64,000 nt of DNA, from positions 124,001-188,000 of the forward strand of contig NZ_JAHUWN010000011.1 of assembly GCF_019219025.1 (NCBI RefSeq). Reading direction: 5' to 3'. The translations under genes and the position numbers were made by a program. This document shows, piece by piece, positions 17,063 through 24,982 of the stretch; the first letter of the stretch is position 1; each line of letters opens with the position of its first letter. The stretch is from Bacillus sp. sid0103. Its GTDB lineage: Bacteria > Bacillota > Bacilli > Bacillales_B > DSM-18226. The notes below the pieces were generated by a model, which saw only the letters and a program-made list of their open reading frames with translations, searched no databases and was not told where the DNA came from.

Positions 17063-17151
17063 TAGTTATGGCAAGTTGGATGAACTGATTTCCCAGTTGG
17101 ATATATAGAAAAGGAAAAGAGAACGATAAAGGGGAAAAGGAGGTTTTCAAG

Positions 17152-17376
17152 ATGAGTTTCAATTTGTTTAATGGTAAAAATGAAGAAAAGGAATTACTTA
17201 AAGACGTTCTTGAGGATGCAATTGAAACAGAAGAGAATTTAATGAGGACATATCTTATTACAGCAGAGCGAATTCACGATGACAGTGAACTTAAGGAACG
17301 TCTTGAAAACTTTGCAGAAGGTAATGCGAAACGAACTAAGCAGCTGATTGATGAACTCAATGAAAACAGGGATTAG
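17152..17376 (+). CDS. Small acidic helical protein of unknown function
   Basis: A 74-residue protein, rich in E, D and K and predicted to be almost fully helical (ELLKDVLEDAIETEENLMRT, LKERLENFAEGNAKRTKQLI). The pattern resembles half of a ferritin-like helical bundle, but no metal-ligand set is clear. I do not recognise the family. The ATG has a strong AAAAGGAGG site and a terminator follows, so it is very likely expressed. No neighbour hints at a role. Confidence 0.7.
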   Translation: MSFNLFNGKNEEKELLKDVLEDAIETEENLMRTYLITAERIHDDSELKERLENFAEGNAKRTKQLIDELNENRD

Positions 17377-17382
17377 TAAAAA

Positions 17383-17420
17383 TAGGCTCATCTAGAACAA
17401 ACTATGATGAGCCTTTATTG
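17383..17420 (+). terminator. Rho-independent terminator
   Basis: AGGCTCATC pairs with GATGAGCCT around a 13-base loop, then TTTATT. Confidence 0.7.
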
Positions 17421-17577
17421 GTTGAAACGCATTTTAATCGATAGTGGCAAATAATGCTTTAGGTTAACGAAGCAGCTTTTCTAAAGTGTATCGATTTCCG
17501 CTATTAACCAATCATAACCTCCTTCTTAATAAACCAAAATAAGATGGTTCACTTATTCAATTCCAAAGGAGTTGGTT

Positions 17578-17991
17578 GTGTTGAAATGGCAAAAAATGAT
17601 ACTTTCAATGATTCAGCAGCGCCAAGATAAAAAAGTTGCCTTAGCTGTTGACACTTCCACAAATGAAGCCCCCAGCATTTTAATTAATAACATAGTAAAA
17701 CTGTTTGAACAGGTGAAACCAGATACCATATTAGTACAAGCTGATTTTAAAATTCGAAGTACGTCTCCTGTTAAAAGTGATACAATAAAATATCATACAC
17801 ATGGGAAATCTTCATATACTTTGGTTCTTGAGTGGGCAAAAGAAGAGAATATTGACACATTGTTTTATATTACAGATGTGACCGGTTTTATTTCTGAAGA
17901 TATAGATTCAGTAAGTTATGAAATGATCTGGCTGGTACCTGGTGCTATTTTGCCGCGGGTTCCTTTTGGTAAAGCCATTAAGGTTGCATAA
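17578..17991 (+). CDS. Stand-alone VWA-like domain (DUF2201 C-terminal type)
   Basis: About 137 residues. The order VALAVDTST, ILVQADFKI, HGKSSYTLVLEWAKEENIDT, LFYITDVTGF and finally IWLVPGA...PFGKAIKV matches the C-terminal VWA-like domain of DUF2201 putative metallopeptidases. In those proteins it follows a much longer N-terminal part, which is missing here with no remnant upstream. The metal-site motif DxSxS reads DTSTN, so the last serine is lost. AAAGGAG at 17566-17571 fits the GTG at 17578 better than the TTG at 17572. It may be a short adaptor-like relative or a truncated gene. Confidence 0.6.
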   Translation: MLKWQKMILSMIQQRQDKKVALAVDTSTNEAPSILINNIVKLFEQVKPDTILVQADFKIRSTSPVKSDTIKYHTHGKSSYTLVLEWAKEENIDTLFYITDVTGFISEDIDSVSYEMIWLVPGAILPRVPFGKAIKVA

Positions 17992-17996
17992 AAAGA

Positions 17997-18020
17997 AATC
18001 CCTCACCTAAAAGTGGGGGA
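17997..18020 (+). terminator. Hairpin after the VWA-like gene (possible IS200/IS605 end relic)
   Basis: ATCCCTCAC and GTGGGGGAT pair around CTAAAA, followed by GAATTCGTC. There is no T-run, so termination would be weak. The shape (C-rich stem, then GATGAATTCG) resembles right ends of IS200/IS605-type elements, but no tnpA or tnpB is nearby. Confidence 0.35.
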
Positions 18021-18045
18021 TGAATTCGTCGAAATGGAGTAATCA

Positions 18046-18654
18046 ATGAAAGAATATTATTATGATAAATTGATGGGAATAAAAACGGGAGGAGACCAAA
18101 AGGGATTTCATAAGTCCTTCCATTATCATCGTTATGAACCAACCCCTTATAGTGCCCTCGAAGAATTATTTATTCACTATCAATTGAGCAATAATGATCA
18201 AATCGTTGACTATGGGTGTGGTAAAGGGCGATTAAACTTTTTTATCCATTATCATTTTCAGGCAACGGTTATAGGAATTGAAATGAATGAGGATTTTTAT
18301 CATGAAGCCCTTACTAATCGTAAAAATTATCTAAAGACAACCCAACAGAGCAGTTCTCATATATACTTTCATTGTTCGCTTGCCGAAGCATATCAGGTCA
18401 AGCCATTAGATAATCGATTTTACTTTTTTAACCCCTTTTCAATTCAAATTTTTATCAAAATCATTAATAATATCTTGATTTCGGTAGAGAAGAACAGGCG
18501 GGATGTTGAAATCATCCTATATTATCCATCCGACGATTATATCTATTATTTAGAAAATGACACCGCTTTTGAATTAAAAAAAGAAATTATTCTCCCATAT
18601 GTTTATGAACATGACATAAATGAGCGATTTTTAATCTATCAATTAATCGGATAG
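18046..18654 (+). CDS. Class I SAM-dependent methyltransferase
   Basis: A 202-residue protein with methyltransferase motif I, QIVDYGCGKGRLNFF (about residues 52-66), followed by an acidic residue at the end of the next strand (VIGIEMNEDF). A motif IV-like FFNPFS near 127-132 resembles the NPPF/DPPY signature of N-methylases. The substrate cannot be told. ATG start, with only a modest ribosome binding site (TGGAG). Its last 16 bases overlap the convergent UvrC-like gene, so both genes share their 3' ends. Confidence 0.8.
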   Translation: MKEYYYDKLMGIKTGGDQKGFHKSFHYHRYEPTPYSALEELFIHYQLSNNDQIVDYGCGKGRLNFFIHYHFQATVIGIEMNEDFYHEALTNRKNYLKTTQQSSSHIYFHCSLAEAYQVKPLDNRFYFFNPFSIQIFIKIINNILISVEKNRRDVEIILYYPSDDYIYYLENDTAFELKKEIILPYVYEHDINERFLIYQLIG

Positions 18655-19718
18655 GTTTGCATTAACTGGGAAATTTCATCGTCCAAACGTGCAGCCTGTT
18701 TACTTTCAAGCATTTGTTCCGAAATGAGGATATAGCTGCAGTTGCTTCCTTTTAAGTAGCTATAGATAATCTGAGCGCTATCAATTTCATCTCGGCTGAT
18801 TTTTGTTAATACTGGATCCTTACTTGTTTTAAAAGTAGTGACTATTTTGGTCTTGATTGTATTTTGAATAGATTCATGCTCCGACCAGCTGTATTTTTCA
18901 CTGAATAGTATTTTGTTCTTTTTAATCAGAAATAGTTTAAAGGTACAGTCCGTTAAGCGTTCAATGACAGCAATATTGTTATTACTTTCCGTAAATTCAA
19001 TTACTTTTTCTTTATTAAGAAGTGAGTGGATGGCATCCAATGTATCTTTATATTTTCCTGCTGTTTCGAAATCGAATTTTTCAGAGGTCTCTAACATTTT
19101 TTGCTGCAATTCGTGAAGCAGACTCGTATCCACACCTTTCAGCAATGCAATGATTTTGTTCATCCTCTCATTATACAGAGCGAGTGCTACCCCTCCCATA
19201 CACATCCCAAGACACAAACCTAAGGAAAAGTTTAAACAAGGAGTATTCTTGTTTGAAGGGGAACTGCAATTTATCTTATAAAAGTCTTTTATCCCTTGAA
19301 GCGCCTTTTCGATAGTATGTCTACTTCTGTATGGGCCAAAATAAAGACTGTCTGGATTCTCGGGGTGCTGACAAATTTCAAGTCTTCGATAGCCTCCATC
19401 CATGTGAATCCTGATGTAGATATAGGATTGAGGGCTCTTCATCATTCGATTAAAATTAGGCTTTATTTCCTTGATTAATTTACATTCGAGCATAAAGGCT
19501 TCAAATTCAGTGTCAGTAAGAATATAGTCAAAATCCTTGAGGCTGGATTTAAGTTTCATGATCTTATGGGAATGCGTTTTGGAATTTTGGAAGTAGGACC
19601 GCACACGATTCTTAAGATTTTTCGCCTTTCCTACATAAATAATATGTCCGTTGAAGTCCTTCATTAAATACACTCCGGGGGAAGAGGGAAGCTGTTTCAC
19701 TTTTTCTTTTACATCCAT
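18639..19718 (-). CDS. Half-length UvrC relative: GIY-YIG nuclease with UVR domain
   Basis: A 359-residue protein resembling the N-terminal half of UvrC. GVYLMKDFNGHIIYVGKAKN (15-34) with Arg38/40 marks the GIY-YIG nuclease. Cysteines at 151, 161, 169 and 173 match the iron-sulfur cysteine region of UvrC. A UVR motif lies near 205-237. The RNase H-like nuclease and helix-hairpin-helix region of full UvrC (about 590 residues) are absent; it therefore resembles Cho-type enzymes that cut only one side of a lesion. GGAGG supports the ATG at 19718 over the one at 19736. It probably acts in DNA repair alongside the normal UvrC, which is not in this window. Confidence 0.82.
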   Translation of the reverse strand: MDVKEKVKQLPSSPGVYLMKDFNGHIIYVGKAKNLKNRVRSYFQNSKTHSHKIMKLKSSLKDFDYILTDTEFEAFMLECKLIKEIKPNFNRMMKSPQSYIYIRIHMDGGYRRLEICQHPENPDSLYFGPYRSRHTIEKALQGIKDFYKINCSSPSNKNTPCLNFSLGLCLGMCMGGVALALYNERMNKIIALLKGVDTSLLHELQQKMLETSEKFDFETAGKYKDTLDAIHSLLNKEKVIEFTESNNNIAVIERLTDCTFKLFLIKKNKILFSEKYSWSEHESIQNTIKTKIVTTFKTSKDPVLTKISRDEIDSAQIIYSYLKGSNCSYILISEQMLESKQAARLDDEISQLMQTYPIN

Positions 19719-19752
19719 ATGAATACCTCCAATCACTATTTATTTTATCACA

Positions 19753-19813
19753 AATAAAAAAGGTGCCCAGCCTTCATCATCCGCAATCAACGGATGGGAA
19801 GACAAGGCACCTT
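19753..19813 (-). terminator. Terminator of the POT transporter gene
   Basis: On the minus strand AAGGTGCC pairs with GGCACCTT, with an inner CATCCG/CGGATG stem, followed by a T-run. It lies about 150 bases after the transporter stop and just upstream of the UvrC-like gene. Confidence 0.7.
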
Positions 19814-19850
19814 ATTTTAAAAGCAATGAAAGATTCTGAACTTAGATAAC

Positions 19851-19954
19851 TGTCTAGCGAAAGCGGCCCAGCGGCTAGTGTACTTCGCCCTTTTCCCTGC
19901 GATAAGTTAAAGTGCTCTAGTCCATACGCCGCTAAACGGACGCTTACGCTTTTC
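19851..19954. repeat. Dispersed TGTCTAGC...GCTTTTC element, longest copy
   Basis: Starts TGTCTAGCGAAAGCGGCCC and ends CGCTTACGCTTTTC, about 104 bases. Partial copies are at 54981-55018 (minus) and 56269-56305. It resembles a dispersed intergenic sequence common in Bacillaceae genomes. It separates the POT transporter stop from its terminator. Confidence 0.55.
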
Positions 19955-19958
19955 TAAT

Positions 19959-21443
19959 TTATTTAATCCCTTTCATGTAACCTTGAATCTTCGGTGATAA
20001 CATTAATAGGATAATACCTAGTACGATGGAAGCTCCACCGATGACACCAAAGTAGGTCATTTCAGTTTCAGGGGTGTAGAATTTAACTACTTGTGCATTT
20101 AATGCTTGTGCAGCAGCACTTGCTAGGAACCATAAGCTCATTGTTTGAGCGGAGAAGGCTGCAGGCGCTAATTTAGTTGTTGCAGACAATCCAACAGGTG
20201 ATAAGCATAATTCACCAAATACAACAATTAAATAACTAAGAACAAGCCACATTGGACTTACTAGTGAATCTGTACCGCCAAGATAAGCCGGGATAAGAAT
20301 AACTAGGAATGACAAACCAGCAAATAATAATGATAATGAGAACTTTTGTGGTACCGATGGCTGACGCTTTCCTAATTTAACCCAAATCCAAGCAAATACT
20401 GGTGCAAAGATGATAATGAATAATGGGTTTAAAGATTGGAACCAAGCTGGAGAAATCTTAATTCCTAACCAATTTAATTGAGTGCGCTTATCTGCGTAAT
20501 TTGCAAGGATGGTTGAGCCTTGTTCTTGAATGGCCCAGAACATAACCGCTGCAATAAATAATGGAATATAAGCAATAATTCTTGAACGTTCTACTGCAGT
20601 TGTTTTAGGACTGCGATACATGACAACGAAGTAGATCGTTGGGATTAAAATACCAAGGAAAGTGACAATATTAATAAAGCTAGCAAAAGTTAACAGACCT
20701 TTTGGAATTAATACTGCACAGATAACAGCAAGAATAATTACTGCTAGTCCAATCATGGTAAAGACCTTTTTCTTTTCTGCAGGAGCCATTGGATTGGCAA
20801 CCATTGTTCCAGCAAGACCAAGATTTTTTTTCTTTGTCACACTGAACACGACTAATCCTAAAAACATACCTACAGCAGCAATTCCAAAACCTATGTGGAA
20901 GTTGCCTACTGAGCCAACGATTAGAGGGGATAAGAATGCCCCAAGGTTAATACTCATGTAGTAAATAGTGAAACCTGCATCACGACGTTCGTCCTTTTCG
21001 CTATACAATTCACCTACTGCGGAAGAAACATTTGGTTTAAGCAATCCAGTACCTAGGACAATCAATACCATGGAAACAAAGAACATGGAAACGCTGCCAG
21101 GAACAGCCAACGATATATGTCCAAACATAATTAAGATTCCACCGTAAAACACGGCTTTTGAAGAACCGAAGATCCGGTCAGCTAGCCAACCGCCAATGAT
21201 TCCAGACATATAAACAAGTGATCCGTAAATGGACATGATTGAAAGTGCGAGATTTTGATCAATGCCCAATCCACCTTTAGAAACTTCATAATACATATAG
21301 AAAACGAGGATGGCTCTCATGCCATAGTAAGAGAAACGCTCCCAGAATTCCGTGAAGAAAAGAGTGGAAAGACCTTTAGGATGTCCGAAAAAGCCCGTTT
21401 GAGGTACACTATCCACAATTTTCTGTCTATTCATATTTGACAT
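19959..21443 (-). CDS. POT/PTR2 family proton-coupled di/tripeptide transporter (DtpT-like)
   Basis: A 494-residue membrane protein with about fourteen hydrophobic segments. The POT signature FFTEFWERFSYYGMRAILVF (about residues 29-48) contains the ExxER proton-coupling motif. GGWLADRIFG and the GTGLLKPNVSSAVGELY stretch of the PTR2 family follow. Imports di- and tripeptides with protons. ATG start with AAAGGGAGG. It has its own promoter (21469-21498) and terminator. A complete peptide ABC transporter lies 1.5 kb away on the other strand, so the region is rich in peptide uptake. Confidence 0.95.
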   Translation of the reverse strand: MSNMNRQKIVDSVPQTGFFGHPKGLSTLFFTEFWERFSYYGMRAILVFYMYYEVSKGGLGIDQNLALSIMSIYGSLVYMSGIIGGWLADRIFGSSKAVFYGGILIMFGHISLAVPGSVSMFFVSMVLIVLGTGLLKPNVSSAVGELYSEKDERRDAGFTIYYMSINLGAFLSPLIVGSVGNFHIGFGIAAVGMFLGLVVFSVTKKKNLGLAGTMVANPMAPAEKKKVFTMIGLAVIILAVICAVLIPKGLLTFASFINIVTFLGILIPTIYFVVMYRSPKTTAVERSRIIAYIPLFIAAVMFWAIQEQGSTILANYADKRTQLNWLGIKISPAWFQSLNPLFIIIFAPVFAWIWVKLGKRQPSVPQKFSLSLLFAGLSFLVILIPAYLGGTDSLVSPMWLVLSYLIVVFGELCLSPVGLSATTKLAPAAFSAQTMSLWFLASAAAQALNAQVVKFYTPETEMTYFGVIGGASIVLGIILLMLSPKIQGYMKGIK

Positions 21444-21468
21444 ATTATTACCTCCCTTTTACTATTCT

Positions 21469-21498
21469 ATAATACTTTCTCATGTTTTGAATTGTCAA
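21469..21498 (-). promoter_or_regulatory. Promoter of the POT transporter
   Basis: On the minus strand TTGACA (21498-21493) is followed after 18 bases by TATTAT (21474-21469), about 25 bases before the start codon. Confidence 0.55.
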
Positions 21499-21846
21499 AA
21501 ACATTTTTTGGAGAAATACGTTGCAAATAGTAAAAAACATTGATAATACTGAATTTTAGTTAGATTAAATTAAAAAAGAAAGTTTTTTTAAAATAATAAA
21601 TAATTTCAGAGTAAATAGACTTTTCGCTCTAATATAATGATAGAAATATAATTTTTGGAAGGGTTTTAGGGTAATTAACTACAAAATCAACGAGAAATAT
21701 GTTTCCTTCCATCTATCTAGATATCGATAAATTTAAAGGAATTAATGATTCACTTGCCAACTAGTTCGGTGCCTGACACCACAAATGGACATTTGTCCAT
21801 TTGTGGTGTCAGGCACCGTTTTCTAAATAAATAGGCTATATGGTTA
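21499..21846. other. AT-rich intergenic region
   Basis: No gene is seen. The only strong structure is the perfect 25-bp inverted repeat at 21767-21818. A plus-strand frame near 21700 (starting ATGTTTCCTTCC) has no continuation. Confidence 0.5.
21767..21818. repeat. Perfect 25-bp inverted repeat with GGTGTCAGGCACC motif
   Basis: Two 25-base arms around a 2-base centre are exact reverse complements. The outer part is CGGTGCCTGACACCACAAAT. The core GGTGTCAGGCACC occurs again singly at 28679-28691. It is followed by only four T. It could be a terminator, a recombination product of two copies, or a protein-binding palindrome. Confidence 0.8.
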
Positions 21847-21877
21847 TTGACATTGACGTTGCGTAAAGGTGTATCGT
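21847..21877 (+). promoter_or_regulatory. MerR-type promoter (19-bp spacer)
   Basis: TTGACA (21847-21852) and TATCGT (21872-21877) are separated by 19 bases, the elongated spacing used by MerR regulators. The spacer (ACGTTGCGTAAAGGT) is partly palindromic, as expected for the bound site. It fits autoregulation. Confidence 0.55.
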
Positions 21878-21900
21878 TAGGTTTACAAGGGGGTGAACGA

Positions 21901-22665
21901 ATGGAATATACCGTGCATAAGCTTGGGAGTTTAGCAGGTGTTAGCACCAGAACACTTAGGTATTATGATGAGATTGGAATTCTTAAGCCGGCAAGAATAA
22001 ATTCATCAGGATACCGAATCTACGGTCAAGAAGAAGTGGATCGCTTACAGCAAATCTTATTCTATAGGGAATTAGGAATCAGTTTAGAGAACATAAAAGA
22101 AATCGTAACGGCTCCTTCTTTTGATGGTGCAGCTGCACTAAAAGAACATCGTAAAAAACTCCTTGAGAAAAAGGAACAATTAGAATTGTTAATTGCAAAT
22201 GTGGAAAAGACAATTGCAGTAACTGAAGGGAGAATGAAAATGTCGAATAAAGAAAAGTTCGAGGGATTTAAGAAAAAAATGATAGATGAAAACGAGAAAA
22301 AGTATGGGAAAGAAATTCGTGAAAAATACGGTGATGATACTGTAAATAAGTCAAATGCTAAATTACAAAATATGACTCAAGAGCAATATGATGAGGTTAC
22401 AGCATTAGCTGAAAAAGTTACCAAAACGTTAGCTGAAGCATTCCGAACAGGTGATCCAGCTGGAGAACTGGCACAAAAAGCCGCTGATCTCCATAAACAA
22501 TGGTTATGTTACTATTGGAATGAATACAATAAGGAAGCCCATGCAGGTCTTGCACAAATGTATGTAGATGATGAACGATTTACTTCCTATTATGATAAAG
22601 AACAGCCAGGGACGGCAGAATTTTTAAGGGATGCTATTCATATTTATACTGGTATGAAAAAATAA
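21901..22665 (+). CDS. MerR family regulator with TipAS drug-binding domain
   Basis: A 254-residue protein. The N-terminal MerR helix-turn-helix (VHKLGSLAGVSTRTLRYYDE, then GYRIYGQEEVDRLQQI) is followed by a coiled-coil dimer helix (about 75-115). A TipAS domain from about residue 130 (AADLHKQWLCYYW, MYVDDERFTSYYD) completes it. TipA-like proteins bind thiopeptides or other drugs and activate their own promoter. An in-frame TTG at 21847 is part of the promoter; ATG 21901 has AAGGGGGTGAACGA. Ligand is unknown. Confidence 0.92.
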   Translation: MEYTVHKLGSLAGVSTRTLRYYDEIGILKPARINSSGYRIYGQEEVDRLQQILFYRELGISLENIKEIVTAPSFDGAAALKEHRKKLLEKKEQLELLIANVEKTIAVTEGRMKMSNKEKFEGFKKKMIDENEKKYGKEIREKYGDDTVNKSNAKLQNMTQEQYDEVTALAEKVTKTLAEAFRTGDPAGELAQKAADLHKQWLCYYWNEYNKEAHAGLAQMYVDDERFTSYYDKEQPGTAEFLRDAIHIYTGMKK

Positions 22666-22775
22666 TTTTTTATAAAAGTAATAGAAGATATATAGGGGCA
22701 AAAAAAGTATATAAAAAATATAAGAAAAATGACCTGCCAAAACTTACCGATTATTAATAAAATTCCGAAGAATTC

Positions 22776-22809
22776 CCTGTAAGACTGCAATAGTCTTACA
22801 GGTTTTTTT
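22776..22809 (+). terminator. Rho-independent terminator of the TipA-like gene
   Basis: CCTGTAAGACT and AGTCTTACAGG form an 11-bp perfect stem with a 5-base loop and seven T. Confidence 0.88.
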
Positions 22810-22849
22810 ATTATCCTAAATTATCATTTTTTGAACTTTTTTCACGTTG

Positions 22850-22878
22850 TTGACAAATTTGTCTCGCAACACTAAAGT
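22850..22878 (+). promoter_or_regulatory. Candidate promoter of the peptide ABC operon
   Basis: TTGACA (22850-22855), 17 bases, TAAAGT (22873-22878). The -35 is perfect and the -10 weak. Confidence 0.4.
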
Positions 22879-22971
22879 TATATATGTCATAATAATTTAA
22901 AAATTTACTATATTGTTATATTTCTGATAAACCAAAATACATAAAAAACAAAAGTGCAGGTAGGTGTAAAT

Positions 22972-23985
22972 GTGGAAAAGGATCCTATTCTTCGAATAAA
23001 AGACTTAAAGGTGTCTTTTCAATCAGGGAAAAAATTCGTTCCAGCTGTTGATGGTATCAGTTTTGATTTAAAGGATGGTGAAATTTTAGGGATTGTCGGT
23101 GAATCGGGGAGTGGTAAAAGTGTCACTTCATTAGCAGCCATGGGGCTGATACCGTCTCCGCCTGGAAAAATTGAAAAGGGTGAAATCATTTTTGAAGGAA
23201 AAGACCTGAAAAATCTACCTGAAAAAGAGTGGCGAAAAATCCGCGGAAATCAGATATCAATGATTTTTCAAGAGCCAATGACATCATTAAATCCGCTGTT
23301 TACGATTGGCAATCAATTAATAGAGGCAATTCGATTACATACCGACCTTTCAAAGAAAGAAGCAATGGAACGCAGTATTGAATTATTAAAACTGGTTGGA
23401 ATTCCTAGGGCAGAAGGAATCTTAAAAGAGCATCCCCACCAACTTTCAGGGGGGATGAGGCAGCGGGTTATGATTGCAATGGCAATGGCTTGCAATCCTC
23501 GGGTGCTGATTGCGGACGAGCCCACGACTGCGCTAGACGTAACGATTCAAGCACAGATCCTCGCTTTGATGAAGGATTTAAATAAGAAGACAAATACAAC
23601 AGTTATTCTTATTACCCATGATTTAGGTGTTGTAGCAGAAATTTGTGAACGTGTCATTGTCATGTATGCGGGACAAATTGTTGAGCAAGGTGATGTTAGA
23701 ACAATTCTCAAAAATCCTCAGCATCCGTATACAAAGGGCTTGTTAAAATCCGTCCCTGATTTAAGAGGGAAAAAGGAACGGCTGTATAGTATTCCAGGCT
23801 CAGTCCCTACTCCAGGCACGATCAATAAGGGATGTCGGTTCGCTGCAAGATGTGCAGAGGCATTCGCTCAATGTCAGGTAGACACACCAGATTTATTTAA
23901 AACGGAAAAAGACGGACATGAAGTGCGCTGTTTCCTACATACATTGAAGAAGGAGTGTGACAACCATGTCAGAATTACTTCTTGA
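22972..23985 (+). CDS. Peptide ABC transporter ATP-binding protein (DppD/OppD type)
   Basis: About 337 residues. Walker A GESGSGKSVTSLA, signature LSGGMRQRVMIAMA and Walker B VLIADEPTTALD are intact. The C-terminal oligopeptide domain with CRFAARCAEAFAQC carries the cysteines expected in DppD/OppD, which in relatives hold an iron-sulfur cluster. Energises uptake of di- or oligopeptides. GTG 22954 is in frame, but AGGTAGG before GTG 22972 favours the latter. Overlaps the next ATPase gene by about 20 bases. First gene of a five-gene set: ATPase, ATPase, binding protein, permease, permease. Confidence 0.92.
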   Translation: MEKDPILRIKDLKVSFQSGKKFVPAVDGISFDLKDGEILGIVGESGSGKSVTSLAAMGLIPSPPGKIEKGEIIFEGKDLKNLPEKEWRKIRGNQISMIFQEPMTSLNPLFTIGNQLIEAIRLHTDLSKKEAMERSIELLKLVGIPRAEGILKEHPHQLSGGMRQRVMIAMAMACNPRVLIADEPTTALDVTIQAQILALMKDLNKKTNTTVILITHDLGVVAEICERVIVMYAGQIVEQGDVRTILKNPQHPYTKGLLKSVPDLRGKKERLYSIPGSVPTPGTINKGCRFAARCAEAFAQCQVDTPDLFKTEKDGHEVRCFLHTLKKECDNHVRITS

Positions 23986-24934
23986 AGTAAATGGGTTAAA
24001 AAAGTACTTTCCGATAACTGGCGGCCTATTCGGAAGGAAACAAGGCGAAGTCAAAGCGGTTGATGATGTTTCTTTTTACGTTAGAAAAGGAGAGACATTA
24101 GGGATTGTTGGTGAAAGCGGTTGCGGTAAATCGACCACTGGACGGCTGCTTATGCGTTTGATTGAAGCTAGCGACGGAAAGATTGTCTTTGAAGATAAAG
24201 AGATTACCAGCATGTCAAAATCGGAATTAAGAAAAACGCGCCGAGATATTCAGATGGTATTCCAGGATCCTTATGCATCGCTTAATCCGAGACATTCGAT
24301 CGAACAGATTCTTGAAGAGCCGCTAATTGTTCATGGAATTGGCACGAAAGAGGAACGCAAAAAGCAAGTGAGAGAAATGCTTGAAGTGGTCGGCTTAAGC
24401 AGCTACCATGCTAAAAGATATCCACACCAATTTAGCGGCGGTCAGCGTCAGCGGATTGGGATTGCAAAGGCGTTAATGACGAAGCCCAAATTAATTATTG
24501 CGGATGAGCCTGTCTCAGCGCTCGACGTATCCATTCAGGCCCAGGTTCTTAACCTGATGAAGGACATTCAAAAGGAATTCCAGCTTACTTACATATTTAT
24601 TGCTCATGATTTAGGAGTAGTACGACATATTAGTGATCGTGTTGGCGTGATGTATTTAGGAAGATTAATAGAGTTAGCTGAAAGTGAAGATCTATATGAA
24701 AATCCGAAGCATCCATATACTAAAGCGCTGCTATCGGCTGTACCAATTCCAGATCCCGATATAAAGAGGGAGACGATTTTAATTGAAGGAGAACTTCCAA
24801 GTCCAGCTAATCCTCCTTCAGGATGTGCCTTCCATACACGCTGCTCACAGGTGATGGATATTTGTAAAAATACTAGACCAGCGGAACACAATCTTAACGG
24901 TCATTTTGTCGCTTGTCACTTATATAACAAGTGA
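23966..24934 (+). CDS. Peptide ABC transporter ATP-binding protein (DppF/OppF type)
   Basis: A 322-residue partner of the preceding ATPase. Walker A GESGCGKSTTGRLL, Q-loop MVFQDPYASLNPR, signature FSGGQRQRIGIAKA and Walker B LIIADEPVSALD are all present. The C-terminus has CAFHTRCSQVMDIC. An in-frame GTG at 23957 is possible, but AAGGAG fits the ATG at 23966. Forms a heterodimer with the DppD-type subunit on the inner face of the membrane. Confidence 0.92.
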   Translation: MSELLLEVNGLKKYFPITGGLFGRKQGEVKAVDDVSFYVRKGETLGIVGESGCGKSTTGRLLMRLIEASDGKIVFEDKEITSMSKSELRKTRRDIQMVFQDPYASLNPRHSIEQILEEPLIVHGIGTKEERKKQVREMLEVVGLSSYHAKRYPHQFSGGQRQRIGIAKALMTKPKLIIADEPVSALDVSIQAQVLNLMKDIQKEFQLTYIFIAHDLGVVRHISDRVGVMYLGRLIELAESEDLYENPKHPYTKALLSAVPIPDPDIKRETILIEGELPSPANPPSGCAFHTRCSQVMDICKNTRPAEHNLNGHFVACHLYNK

Positions 24935-24982
24935 TTTGCCGCATTTATGATAAAAACAAAAAAATAAGGGGGTTAAAATCTT

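Larger units (their letters stand above)
22666..22971. other. Intergenic region before the peptide ABC operon
   Basis: Contains a strong terminator (22776-22809) and a candidate promoter (22850-22878). No gene is seen. Confidence 0.6.
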
